NCBI GenBank assembly: GCA_002305965.1
Contig: DBRM01000063.1
Location: 1 to 13,333 of the forward strand
DNA from: Syntrophomonas sp. UBA1368
GTDB taxonomy: Bacteria; Bacillota; Syntrophomonadia; Syntrophomonadales; Syntrophomonadaceae
Direction of reading: 5' to 3'
Length of the DNA stretch: 13,333 bases
The translations under genes and the position numbers were made by a program. The notes under the pieces were generated by a model. That model did no database searches. It was not told the origin of the DNA and saw nothing but the letters and a program-made list of their open reading frames with translations. Positions 1 through 7,836 of the stretch are shown piece after piece (position 1 is the stretch's first letter; every line of letters starts with the position of its first letter).

Positions 1-3000
1 CAGGAATTGATTTCATTGATCATCAGAGTTCTGGGCAGAAGCGAAGACGCGATACAACTGCAAAAGGGAGAGTCCTCCTATAATGATACCAGTGAGGTGT
101 GGGCCAAAGGTTATATCGAGTTAGCCCGTGAACTCGATATTGCACATGGTGATGACAAAAATTATTTTCATCCGGACGTTCTGGTTACCAGAGAAGAGGC
201 AGTTACCATGATCATCAATAGCCTGGATCGGGGGGAAAATACCGATTCAGATGCTTGGTTCTCTGACCGGGAGGAGATCTCTGATTGGGCTTTAAACAAT
301 GTGAATACTGCGCTGAAGATTGGTTTAATCAGCGGCTATCCCGACAACAGTTTTCGCCCCAGACAAAATGTCACCCGTGCTGAAGTATCAGTATTGCTGG
401 AAAATTTATTAGGGATCAAGGGGCAGAAATTTCATTTCTTTGGACAGATTCTCAAATTTGATCTGCCGTCCAGACAAGCCACGGTTTTAATGAATGGAAA
501 AACAGAAGTTTTTAATTTATCTGAAATGATCCGGGTTTATGAAAAAAGCACCAATCAACCAGTGAGTGAATTAAAGCTGCCTGCGAAAGCCTATATCAAT
601 GTAAATTCCCAGGGAGAGATAGCGTATTTATCTCTAGTCGACAAACTGCCGGCCAATAATGTCATCATGTCCATGGCCAGTTTACCAACAATTAAAACGC
701 CTGCCCAAAATGCTTCAGGCAGTTTAGTGCCGTTGGAGGAAAATATTACAGTCAAAACGATGGGATATTCAGCGAAGGATATCGCCCAAAGCCTTTATAA
801 CACCAAGGAAGCCATGGGTGTCAATGAGTTTGCAGAAGAATATCATATAACCGGCCGGGGACAATTGGTAGCAATAATTGACAGTGGGATCGATGCGGGG
901 CATGCTGATTTACAGAAAACCAGTGAGGGTTTTCAAAAAATATTGGATGTTATCGATTTGACTGATCAGGGAAAAATAATGTTAAAAGAGACAACAATAA
1001 AGGACGGCAAATACATAACTATAAACGCACATAGAATAGATGTCAGCAGTATACCGAACAACGCTGAAAATTACCGTTACGGCTTTTTTAAACTTCCGTC
1101 CCTGCCTGTAAGCTTTGATGGCGGAGCCGAAGATGTTTTGGTGATCGTAACTGCCAGCAAATACGATGAACAATTTGATACTGTTTTTATCGATACTGAT
1201 CAGGATTATCAATTCAACGATGAAATCGCTATCAAAAAATATAGTTATTTGCATCAGTTTGCTACGATCAAGAGCAAAGATGATAAAAAGCTGAATCTGG
1301 TTTTAAGTGAAATACCCAGTGAAGGGAATTATATCAAACTGACCTTCGACAGTCTGGGACATGGAACGCAGGTAGCAGGTATCGTAGCTGCCAATGGGAG
1401 TGTCAAAGGGGTAGCACCGGGGGCACAGCTTTTGCCTGTCAAAGTATCTGATAATATGGGAGTTGCCTCACTCGGCAAGCTGGAGCAAGCGATCCGGCTG
1501 GCAGCTGAACGGGGGGCAAAAACAGCTGTTATCAGTATGGGGCAATATCGTTTGACCCCTGATGAAAGTATGCGATTGAGTAAACTGGCAGAAGAAATGC
1601 TAAATGAGTACGGCCTGATCATTTGTATGGCGGTAGGCAATCAAGGACCGGGTATCGAAACCGTAGCCAATACAGCAGCTATAAAAAATGTTATCAGCGT
1701 AGGTGCGTATGCAACACCGGTTATGTGGAGGCATGATTATGGCTGGTCAGTTGCCCGGCCCACCATGTGGTATTTCAGCTCCTCCGGGCCAGCCAGTAAT
1801 GGGAATATGGCTCCGGCGGTCATCGCTCCCGGCAGTGCAGTAACGACTTACCCCCTCTGGGCAGATCAGGGCTACCGTTTGAGTGAAGGAACCAGTATGG
1901 CTGCCCCCCATGTAGCTGGCGCAGCAGCGCTGCTGAACAGTGCCCTCAGCGAAGAACTATCCCGTCATGATACGCAGGCAGTTTATTATGCCATACTCAA
2001 CGGTGCAGAACATATTGATTCCTTTCATGCTGCGGAACAGGGCAGGGGAGCGGTAAATATGATCAATGCCTGGGAGCAGCTTAAGAAGGGCGAAAAAGGC
2101 GGCGTCATCGCTTACCAGACCAGGCAATACAGTCCGGACTATGGTTATGCCAACAGCTTTTACTCCCGGTTTTTACAGCCGGCTGAATTATGGCTGACAA
2201 TATATAATAACAGTGATCAAAACTACCACCTGGCGGCCGGGGGATTGTCATCCTGGATCAACCCGGCTCAGTATACGCTTCAACTTCCCGCTCATGGCTA
2301 TCGGAATATAGAAATTAGCTACGATCAGCTGAAAGAACCAGGTTTATACGGTGATTTGATTTTGCTGGATGACATTGAAACCCCAGGCTATGATATTTCT
2401 GTCATGCAGACTCTGGTGGTTCCAGTCCAGCTGCAGAAGGCAGATCAGCATCAGTATGCTGTAGAAGCAGATTTGCCGGCCGGAAATATGGAAAGGTATT
2501 ATTTTTATGTACCTTCCGGAGCAGAGAAACTCAGCTTTCAACTGCAGGTCGGCGATCAGGGCCGGGCCAGAATACATGTGATTTCTCCCGCTCAGGAAAC
2601 CCAGACCAGTTCTTATGCCGGAGTGGGTGAAGTCCAGGTTCGGGATTCTGTTTCTTTGGAATATGCGAACCCAGAACCAGGTACTTGGGAAGTTGTGGTT
2701 TACAGTTCGGCGTCCTTAAGTGACTATAAATTAAAAACCTCCCATTACAAGCTCACAACGCTGATGGAAGGCTGGCAGCAGATCAGCGATCAGCGTCCCG
2801 GCAATAAATACCTGGTCACTGCCATCACTGACAAGGTGACCAAAGGAGAAAAAAGCATTGTTACATTAAACTTTTGGGATCCTGTTACCAAGAAGCCGGC
2901 GGGTGGTGTTGTGGCCATCAATGATCGGCTTTATGAGATCCATAATGGTATGGTGCAAATTCCTGTCGTACCTGATACCGACCAGATTCATCTTACCATC

Positions 3001-3009
3001 GCCTGGTAA
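1..3009 (+). CDS. SLH-domain S8 (subtilisin-like) serine protease, 5' partial
   Basis: Secreted, cell-wall-anchored endopeptidase by family. The reading frame is open from base 1, and the first codons read as the tail of an SLH repeat, so the true start lies upstream. Numbering from the TTG at base 7: two further SLH repeats at about 22-76 and 82-137 (the second ending NVTRAEV), which in the family bind secondary wall polymer; a beta-rich linker at about 141-212; then the peptidase with D292 (IIDSGID), H452 (GHGTQVAG), oxyanion N545 (GNQGP) and nucleophile S630 (GTSMAAPHVAG). All catalytic residues are present. The Asp-His gap is about 160 residues and includes an acidic DTDQDYQFNDE stretch resembling a calcium loop. 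Residues from about 700 to 1000 form probable beta-sandwich domains with no residue pattern I can name. No signal peptide is visible because the N-terminus is missing. A housekeeping surface protease or S-layer processing enzyme is likely; the substrate is unknown. Confidence 0.93.
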   Translation, partial: QELISLIIRVLGRSEDAIQLQKGESSYNDTSEVWAKGYIELARELDIAHGDDKNYFHPDVLVTREEAVTMIINSLDRGENTDSDAWFSDREEISDWALNNVNTALKIGLISGYPDNSFRPRQNVTRAEVSVLLENLLGIKGQKFHFFGQILKFDLPSRQATVLMNGKTEVFNLSEMIRVYEKSTNQPVSELKLPAKAYINVNSQGEIAYLSLVDKLPANNVIMSMASLPTIKTPAQNASGSLVPLEENITVKTMGYSAKDIAQSLYNTKEAMGVNEFAEEYHITGRGQLVAIIDSGIDAGHADLQKTSEGFQKILDVIDLTDQGKIMLKETTIKDGKYITINAHRIDVSSIPNNAENYRYGFFKLPSLPVSFDGGAEDVLVIVTASKYDEQFDTVFIDTDQDYQFNDEIAIKKYSYLHQFATIKSKDDKKLNLVLSEIPSEGNYIKLTFDSLGHGTQVAGIVAANGSVKGVAPGAQLLPVKVSDNMGVASLGKLEQAIRLAAERGAKTAVISMGQYRLTPDESMRLSKLAEEMLNEYGLIICMAVGNQGPGIETVANTAAIKNVISVGAYATPVMWRHDYGWSVARPTMWYFSSSGPASNGNMAPAVIAPGSAVTTYPLWADQGYRLSEGTSMAAPHVAGAAALLNSALSEELSRHDTQAVYYAILNGAEHIDSFHAAEQGRGAVNMINAWEQLKKGEKGGVIAYQTRQYSPDYGYANSFYSRFLQPAELWLTIYNNSDQNYHLAAGGLSSWINPAQYTLQLPAHGYRNIEISYDQLKEPGLYGDLILLDDIETPGYDISVMQTLVVPVQLQKADQHQYAVEADLPAGNMERYYFYVPSGAEKLSFQLQVGDQGRARIHVISPAQETQTSSYAGVGEVQVRDSVSLEYANPEPGTWEVVVYSSASLSDYKLKTSHYKLTTLMEGWQQISDQRPGNKYLVTAITDKVTKGEKSIVTLNFWDPVTKKPAGGVVAINDRLYEIHNGMVQIPVVPDTDQIHLTIAW

Positions 3010-3039
3010 GCCCCCCTATTTTCTTTTTTTTAATTCCTC

Positions 3040-3048
3040 TGTTACACT
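3040..3048 (+). promoter_or_regulatory. Weak candidate extended -10 promoter before the FMN-barrel gene
   Basis: TG-T-TACACT forms an extended -10 matching 4 of 6 consensus positions, about 30 bases before the start codon. The -35 region is a T-rich tract without a good match. The 69-base gap contains no clear terminator for the protease gene, so read-through is equally possible. Confidence 0.25.
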
Positions 3049-3078
3049 AGCAATAAATAACCTAAAGGGAGGCCGCGC

Positions 3079-3492
3079 ATGGAACGTGAATTGATTGAAA
3101 AAGCCCGGGATCTTATCAATGCCAATTATATATCGACTACGCTTAGTACCGTCGATAAGGATTATAATGTAAACATTGCGGTAATATCTGTGATGGAGAT
3201 GATTGGAGATGACACGATCATTGCTGCACGGTTCGGGGCTGACAAAACGTATGCCAATTTAAAGGAAACCGGCCGGGGAGTATTTATGGTCCTGCTGGCT
3301 GATGAAAACCGGCAATCAAAAGATGGGATCCGCGTATATGTAAAATTACAGGATGACTTGACCGCGGGGGAATTTTACGACAGAATAAAGCAGAGATTGC
3401 AGCAGACAAATTATAGCAGTTTTGCCTTGAAGAATTGCCTGGTTTTTAAGATCACTGAAATTCTGCCAGTCTCGATGCTGAAAAAAGCTTAG
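3079..3492 (+). CDS. Pyridoxamine 5'-phosphate oxidase-like FMN-binding split-barrel protein
   Basis: A 137-residue cytoplasmic protein, the usual size for the small single-domain split-barrel flavoproteins. The opening is typical of the family: an N-terminal helix (ELIEKARDLINAN) followed by a strand (YISTTLSTVDKDYNVNIAVIS) and a central AARFGADKTYANLKETGRG section, where these proteins normally place the FMN phosphate contacts and a helix. No signal peptide or membrane segment is visible. The start is well supported by AAAGGGAGG at 3063-3071, about 7 bases before ATG. The specific substrate cannot be told from sequence: the family includes true PNP oxidases, heme-degrading and F420- or FMN-dependent reductases, and many members of unknown role. 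The family call rests on overall pattern rather than on a diagnostic motif, so confidence is moderate. The neighbours (a protease and an epimerase) do not help. Confidence 0.7.
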   Translation: MERELIEKARDLINANYISTTLSTVDKDYNVNIAVISVMEMIGDDTIIAARFGADKTYANLKETGRGVFMVLLADENRQSKDGIRVYVKLQDDLTAGEFYDRIKQRLQQTNYSSFALKNCLVFKITEILPVSMLKKA

Positions 3493-3654
3493 GTCATGGT
3501 ACGGTAATTTTATCGGGGCATATGTTAATAAAAAGAGTTTGAAGATTTTCATTGCGCTGATCAGCGGTGAGGCAAAGATTTTCCTTATAAATTTGCGGAT
3601 ACAAAGTCTTTATAAATAGTGGATCAAACTAAAGGTAAAGCTGGAGGAATAACA

Positions 3655-4788
3655 TTGCATCTGGGAAAGGTAATGGTTATATTCGGCACCAGGCCGGAAG
3701 CGATTAAGATGGCGCCGGTAATAAAGGAACTGAAAAAAGTCGAGGATATTCAGACTGTGATTACGGTAACAGCCCAGCATCGGGATATGCTCGATCAGGT
3801 CCTGTCGCTTTTTAAAATTGTACCGGACTATGATTTGAATTTGATGCAGAAGCAGCAGGATCTATATAGTATCACCACCGGAGTCCTCAACGGACTGCGG
3901 GATATTTTAATGAAAGAAAAGCCTGATTTAGTGCTGGTTCATGGGGATACCACCACAACATTCGTAGCCGCGCTGGCCTCATTTTACGAAAGAATCCCGG
4001 TTGGTCATGTGGAAGCAGGACTGCGTACCCGTAATAAATATTCTCCTTTTCCGGAGGAGATGAATCGCACCCTTACCGGCCGTTTGGCAGAGTTGCATTT
4101 TGCGCCAACCGATACTGCACGGGAGAATCTGCTGATGGAATCAGTTGCCGCCTTTAAAATCTGGGTAACCGGCAATACTGTTATTGACGCTCTGCTGGAT
4201 ACCGTCCATCCTGATTATCAATTCCCGGCTGATTTCCCGGCCATCGATTTTAGCAGGCGACTGCTGCTGGTAACTACACACCGCCGCGAGAACTGGGGAA
4301 GCCCTATGCGGGATATCTATAATGCTCTAATTGAACTGGCTGAACAATTTAAGGATGTTGAAGTAATCTTTCCAGTACACAGAAATCCGATCGTGAAAGA
4401 CATGGCCATGGAGATGCTTGGCGGCAGGGAACGTTTCCATTTAATCGACCCCCTTGATTATGAACCATTTGCCAACCTGATGCGAAAGTCCTATCTGATT
4501 CTGACAGACTCCGGCGGATTACAGGAGGAAGCGCCTTCATTAGGTAAACCAGTCTTGGTTTTACGTGATACCACCGAACGTCCTGAAGCTGTAAAAGCCG
4601 GTACGGTAAAATTGGTTGGCACTAATCATCAGGCAATTATTAAGGAAGCCAAGCTTTTGTTAAGCAACCAGGCTGAATATGATAAGATGGCTATGGCCAT
4701 CAACCCCTATGGAGACGGCAAAGCTGCCCAGCGGATTGTTAAGGTGATCACAGAATTTTTGTATGTCAGGATAGGTTCCAGCAATTGA
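3655..4788 (+). CDS. wecB: UDP-N-acetylglucosamine 2-epimerase (non-hydrolysing)
   Basis: Interconverts UDP-GlcNAc and UDP-ManNAc in the cytoplasm, supplying ManNAc units for teichoic-acid linkage units, secondary wall polymers or capsules. Family motifs, numbered from the chosen start: FGTRPEAIKMAPVI at 10-23, HGDTTTT at 96-102, HVEAGLRT around E120, PFPEEMNR, TTHRREN at 207-213, FPVHRNP around H242, TDSGGLQEEAP around 286 and RPEAV from 309. At 377 residues it matches the usual length. I chose TTG at 3655 because GGAGG at 3643-3647 stands 7 bases upstream; an in-frame GTG at 3619 would add 12 residues (MDQTKGKAGGIT) outside the conserved fold and has no ribosome binding site. The B. subtilis equivalent is called mnaA and also lies near degSU. 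Linkage to an SLH protein fits, because SLH domains commonly bind pyruvylated ManNAc-containing polymers (known of the family; inferred here). Confidence 0.95.
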   Translation: MHLGKVMVIFGTRPEAIKMAPVIKELKKVEDIQTVITVTAQHRDMLDQVLSLFKIVPDYDLNLMQKQQDLYSITTGVLNGLRDILMKEKPDLVLVHGDTTTTFVAALASFYERIPVGHVEAGLRTRNKYSPFPEEMNRTLTGRLAELHFAPTDTARENLLMESVAAFKIWVTGNTVIDALLDTVHPDYQFPADFPAIDFSRRLLLVTTHRRENWGSPMRDIYNALIELAEQFKDVEVIFPVHRNPIVKDMAMEMLGGRERFHLIDPLDYEPFANLMRKSYLILTDSGGLQEEAPSLGKPVLVLRDTTERPEAVKAGTVKLVGTNHQAIIKEAKLLLSNQAEYDKMAMAINPYGDGKAAQRIVKVITEFLYVRIGSSN

Positions 4789-4872
4789 TTTTCGCTGGTA
4801 AAGTAAACGAACTTATGATTATTACTACATTATTGATAAGCACAGTTTTTTTAAGTGCCCAGGAAGGAATGG

Positions 4873-6294
4873 ATGGGAATGATCAAATTTGGTACTGATG
4901 GCTGGCGGGCGATTATCGCAAGAGACTTTACCTTTGCCAACTGCTGTATAGTGGCCCAGGGAATCGCCAGTTACATGCTCAATCAACAACTGGCTAAAAA
5001 GGGCATCGTGATCGGTTATGATAATCGTTTTATGTCCGGGGAATTTGCCAGAGAATGTGCCCGGGTCATGGCAGGTAATGGCATCAAAGTGTTCTTTTTG
5101 GACAAAGTATCGCCAACGCCGGTTACAGCCTTTGCTGTCCAGGCCCAAAATGCTGGTGGCGCAGTGATGATAACAGCCAGTCATAATCCGCCTGAATATA
5201 ATGGTATTAAATTTATTCCTGAATATGCAGGGCCGGCCTTGCCTGAAGTGACCGATGCCATTGAAAGAGAAGTGGAGCGGATCATGGATGGGGGGAAAAT
5301 TTATGAGTTGGATATTGAAGAGGCCAGAAGTTTTGGGATTTTCGAAGAAATCAATGCGGATGATCTCTATATTAAACACCTTGATTCCATGCTTCAAGGA
5401 GACAGCTTTCAAAAGAACCTCTTAAAAGTTGTAGTTGATCCGATGTTCGGAGCTGGTATTGGCTATCTGGAAAAGATATTGGGAAAATATGGCTGTGAGG
5501 TCAAATCTATCAATAATTACCGGGATGCTTTTTTCGGGGGTACTTTGCCGGAACCGGTGAACGACAATCTAAATGTATTAAAGCGGGCAGTCATTTCTTT
5601 TGATGCACAAATTGGCTTGGCTTTGGACGGTGATGCTGACCGCTTTGGCATTATTGATCAGGAAGGAACGTATGTAACCCCCAACGAATTCCTCTATCTG
5701 GTTTTGAACCATCTTCTGAAAACCAGAACTTTCCGCGGACCTATTGCCCGTACTCTGGCGACTACGCATATGCTGGACCGTATCGCCAGGAAAAATGGCC
5801 TGGGGGTCATCGAAACGCCGGTAGGATTTAAATATATTGGACAATGTCTGCGGGAAAAGGGTTGCATGCTGGGTGGTGAAGAAAGCGGAGGAATGAGTAT
5901 TTTTGGTCACATACCTGAGAAAGACGGCATCCTCGCTTGCCTTTTAGCAGCAGAAATGCTGGCCTATACCGGTAAGAGTTTTTCCGCTTTAAAGACTGAG
6001 TTTGCACAGGAATATGGTTCGGTCATAAGCAGGCGAGTAGATATAAAAGTAAAATCCGAGAAAAAAGATGAGATAATAAGTCAAATGCATGATTATGCTC
6101 CGGTATCCATAGCAGGATATAAAGTGGTATCACAAAACAGGACCGAAGGCTTAAAAGTTTCTCTGGAAGATGATAGCTGGTTTTTGATCCGTCCCTCGGG
6201 AACAGAACCATTATTCAGATTATACGTTGAGACCAGTAATGATAAGGAATTGGAGAGAATAACCACAGAAGTTCTTAAAGCATTAAACTTTTAA
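4873..6294 (+). CDS. Phosphoglucomutase/phosphomannomutase (alpha-D-phosphohexomutase family)
   Basis: Moves phosphate between C1 and C6 of a hexose through a phosphoserine enzyme, feeding nucleotide-sugar synthesis. Four family sites are intact (numbering from the chosen ATG): FGTDGWRAI near the N-terminus; the phosphoserine loop TASHNPP with S103; the metal loop DGDADR with D252, D254 and D256; the sugar loop GGEESGG at 334-340; and the phosphate loop RPSGTEP at 440-446. The 473-residue length is normal. It is not GlmM, whose N-terminal motif is usually GTDGVRG; hexose specificity (glucose or mannose) cannot be fixed. Start choice: AGGA at 4861-4864 is 8 bases before ATG 4873; an in-frame GTG at 4855 lies upstream of that site, and ATG 4879 is 14 bases from it. 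It is probably co-transcribed with the epimerase across an 84-base gap and is followed by a clear terminator. Confidence 0.93.
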   Translation: MGMIKFGTDGWRAIIARDFTFANCCIVAQGIASYMLNQQLAKKGIVIGYDNRFMSGEFARECARVMAGNGIKVFFLDKVSPTPVTAFAVQAQNAGGAVMITASHNPPEYNGIKFIPEYAGPALPEVTDAIEREVERIMDGGKIYELDIEEARSFGIFEEINADDLYIKHLDSMLQGDSFQKNLLKVVVDPMFGAGIGYLEKILGKYGCEVKSINNYRDAFFGGTLPEPVNDNLNVLKRAVISFDAQIGLALDGDADRFGIIDQEGTYVTPNEFLYLVLNHLLKTRTFRGPIARTLATTHMLDRIARKNGLGVIETPVGFKYIGQCLREKGCMLGGEESGGMSIFGHIPEKDGILACLLAAEMLAYTGKSFSALKTEFAQEYGSVISRRVDIKVKSEKKDEIISQMHDYAPVSIAGYKVVSQNRTEGLKVSLEDDSWFLIRPSGTEPLFRLYVETSNDKELERITTEVLKALNF

Positions 6295-6314
6295 ACCATA
6301 ATTATAGAACTGAG

Positions 6315-6340
6315 CCCGGCAATTTTTGTCGGGTTTTTTT
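6315..6340 (+). terminator. Rho-independent terminator after the hexomutase gene
   Basis: CCCGGCA (6315-6321) pairs with TGTCGGG (6327-6333), 7 pairs with one G-T wobble around a 5-base loop, followed directly by seven T residues. It ends the sugar-enzyme unit and isolates it from the two-component genes. Confidence 0.9.
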
Positions 6341-6458
6341 ATTTGATAAAAATGAATCGCGGGAAGGATTTTTTTGGAGCACGACGAAAGTTCTATGAAT
6401 ACAGACAATTTAGGCCCAATTTGGTGCAAAAATATGGAAAGAAGCGGGAACGAACAAA

Positions 6459-7109
6459 TTGGAAACAGAAAAAAAACTACTTGCAGCCCGGGAGGCCGAA
6501 AGAAGGAAAATTGCCCGCGAGATCCATGATGGCTCAGCGCAATCTCTGGCAGCTATTTTGCTGCGTTTGGATCTTATGGCTGCGGAGAATTTGTCAAATA
6601 ACCCGGAAGAGATCAGGCGGGAATTGCAGCAGATCAAAGAAATCGTTCAGGATTGCTTAAACGAAATGCGGCAGATATTGTTTGATTTAAAACCAGTGCG
6701 TGAGAATATCAGTTTATTATCAGTGATGGAGGATTTTTTTGCTGATATTAAGGCTAAATACGGTTTCATCGTAGAATTTAAAACCAAGGGAATACCGCAG
6801 ATATATCCTGTGTATATGCAGACAGCTATATTCAGACTGGTCCAGGAGGCAGTCAACAACAGCAGAAAGCACGCCGGGGTCAGTAAAGTTCAGATTATAT
6901 TATCAGAGAGCAAGGAGCAATTGGAAATTTTAATCGAAGATCAAGGCAGCGGCTTTGATACAAACAGAGCGTTTATCAATGAAAACCGTTTTGGCATTGC
7001 GGGTATGCAGGAACGAGTTGATTTGTTGGAAGGCAGGATGAAAATACAGTCGAAGCCTGGCGCAGGTACACAGATATTGATTGAAATACCGTTGAAGGGA
7101 AGGAACTAA
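6459..7109 (+). CDS. degS: DegS-like sensor histidine kinase, short form
   Basis: A cytoplasmic kinase of the HisKA_3/HATPase_c (NarL-partner) class that would phosphorylate the adjacent regulator. From TTG 6459 it has 216 residues: a short coiled-coil lead (EKKLLAAREAERRKIA), the H-box EIHDGSAQSL with H23, a dimerisation helix pair to about 75, the N-box FRLVQEAVNNSRKHA (N133/N134), the G-boxes DQGSGF (161-166) and GIAGMQER (179-186), and a last GAGTQILIEIP. The catalytic core looks complete, but the sensor half is missing: B. subtilis DegS is about 385 residues with a long N-terminal coiled region. An in-frame TAG at 6411 and only about 115 bases back to the terminator leave no space for it. 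The TTG has no strong ribosome binding site, and an A8 run (6469-6476) follows it, so the real N-terminus is uncertain (see findings). degS is a homology-level name supported by neighbours. Confidence 0.85.
   Translation: METEKKLLAAREAERRKIAREIHDGSAQSLAAILLRLDLMAAENLSNNPEEIRRELQQIKEIVQDCLNEMRQILFDLKPVRENISLLSVMEDFFADIKAKYGFIVEFKTKGIPQIYPVYMQTAIFRLVQEAVNNSRKHAGVSKVQIILSESKEQLEILIEDQGSGFDTNRAFINENRFGIAGMQERVDLLEGRMKIQSKPGAGTQILIEIPLKGRN
6471..6477 (+). other. Candidate slippery heptamer A_AAA_AAC
   Basis: The last seven A residues of the 6469-6476 run, less one, plus C give A AAA AAC when read in the frame of the open stretch beginning at TTG 6343 / ATG 6352. A -1 slip here would join that frame to the kinase frame. 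No strong downstream stem-loop was identified by eye. A +1 slip or one missing A would instead join the frame of ATG 6395. Functional status is unproven. Confidence 0.3.
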
Positions 7110-7110
7110 A

Positions 7111-7752
7111 GTGGGAAAAATGAAAATATTGATCGCAGATGACCATTCCCTGTTTCGTGAAGGGCTGCGCAAATTATTGGAAAGTGATAATACCTTTGAG
7201 ATCGTCAGTGAAGTTGGGGATGGCCAGGGTGTCATTAATATGGCGCGCAAGTTAAAGCCAGATCTGATCCTGATGGATATAAACATGCCGGGAACCAATG
7301 GTTTGATTGCAACACAGGTTATCAAAAGAGAGTTTCCGAACATCAAAGTGATCGCTTTAACGGTTTTTGAAGGGGAGGAGGTTTTGGAATTAGTGAAAGC
7401 CGGTGTGTCAGCATACATGCTTAAGGATGTGCTGGGGAGTGATCTGATCCAGACCATCCACCGGGTATTAGCTGGCGAGGTTGTCATCCACCCCCGGGTG
7501 ACCAGTTATTTGGTCCAGGAATTGACGCGTACTGACAAAAAAAGCGATAATCTGAATCTTACCAGAAGAGAAATGGATGTTCTGGAAATGTTAGTGAAGG
7601 GCAATAGTAATCGGGACATGGCTGAAGCGATGTTTATAAGTGAAAAGACGGTCAAAAACCACCTGACCAGTATTTTTCGGAAATTGGGGGTGAAAGACCG
7701 TACCCAGGCAGCTGTTTTTGCGATTCGGCATAAAATCGTTGAAGAAGCATGA
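7111..7752 (+). CDS. degU: DegU-like NarL/FixJ-family response regulator
   Basis: DNA-binding transcription regulator of 213 residues, partner of the kinase just upstream. The receiver domain occupies about 4-120: acidic pair D10/D11, phosphoacceptor D56 (LILMDINMPG), T84 (ALTVF) and K105 (YMLKD), all the conserved positions. A LuxR-type helix-turn-helix covers about 148-210 (LTRREMDVLEMLVKGNSNRDMAE, recognition helix SEKTVKNHLTSIFRKLGV). The start is GTG at 7111, one base after the kinase stop, with AAGGA at 7100-7104 six bases upstream; an ATG at 7120 is in frame but lacks that spacing. The tight junction implies co-transcription and probably translational coupling. In B. subtilis DegU controls exoenzymes, competence and motility; a link to the exoprotease and comFC here is plausible but not shown by the sequence. 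Confidence 0.92.
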   Translation: MGKMKILIADDHSLFREGLRKLLESDNTFEIVSEVGDGQGVINMARKLKPDLILMDINMPGTNGLIATQVIKREFPNIKVIALTVFEGEEVLELVKAGVSAYMLKDVLGSDLIQTIHRVLAGEVVIHPRVTSYLVQELTRTDKKSDNLNLTRREMDVLEMLVKGNSNRDMAEAMFISEKTVKNHLTSIFRKLGVKDRTQAAVFAIRHKIVEEA

Positions 7753-7784
7753 GATTACGAACAATATTATACCAGTAATCAATT

Positions 7785-7836
7785 AACCTCCTGTATGCAT
7801 AGTATATATTGTTAAGGCCTGAAAGGAGGTTTTTTT
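7785..7836 (+). promoter_or_regulatory. Hairpin masking the Shine-Dalgarno of the small-protein gene; also terminator-like
   Basis: AACCTCCT (7785-7792) is a perfect 8-base complement of AGGAGGTT (7824-7831), which contains the ribosome binding site of the next gene. The 31-base loop includes the palindromes TATGCATA and AGGCCT. Seven T residues (7830-7836) follow the right arm and abut ATG 7837, so the same fold could also end transcription from degU. The pairing is read directly; the function is inferred, and the long loop makes it less certain. Confidence 0.4.

Noticed and set aside
2903..3094. A 63-residue frame overlapping the end of the protease gene
   Set aside because: Out of frame with the protease, no start signal, and it runs into the next gene's ribosome binding site.
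3501..3520. Short inverted repeat CGGTA/TATCG after the flavoprotein gene as a terminator
   Set aside because: Five weak pairs and followed by GGGG rather than T residues.
3493..3654. Promoter search in the gap before the epimerase gene
   Set aside because: TATAAA-like boxes at 3586 and 3611 lack -35 elements at 16-19 bases; nothing convincing.
4840..4858. GCAC/GTGC pair flanking a T run before the hexomutase
   Set aside because: Four pairs only, with the T run inside the loop instead of after the stem.
4825..5412. A 195-residue minus-strand open frame within the hexomutase gene
   Set aside because: Antisense to a gene with all family motifs; no ribosome binding site and no recognisable protein pattern.
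6343..6660. A 105-residue plus-strand frame overlapping the start of the kinase as an independent gene
   Set aside because: No ribosome binding site, very basic composition and overlap with the kinase H-box; kept only as a possible slip partner.
6930..7487. A 185-residue minus-strand open frame across degS and degU
   Set aside because: Overlaps two genes with intact catalytic motifs, and shows no domain or start signal of its own.
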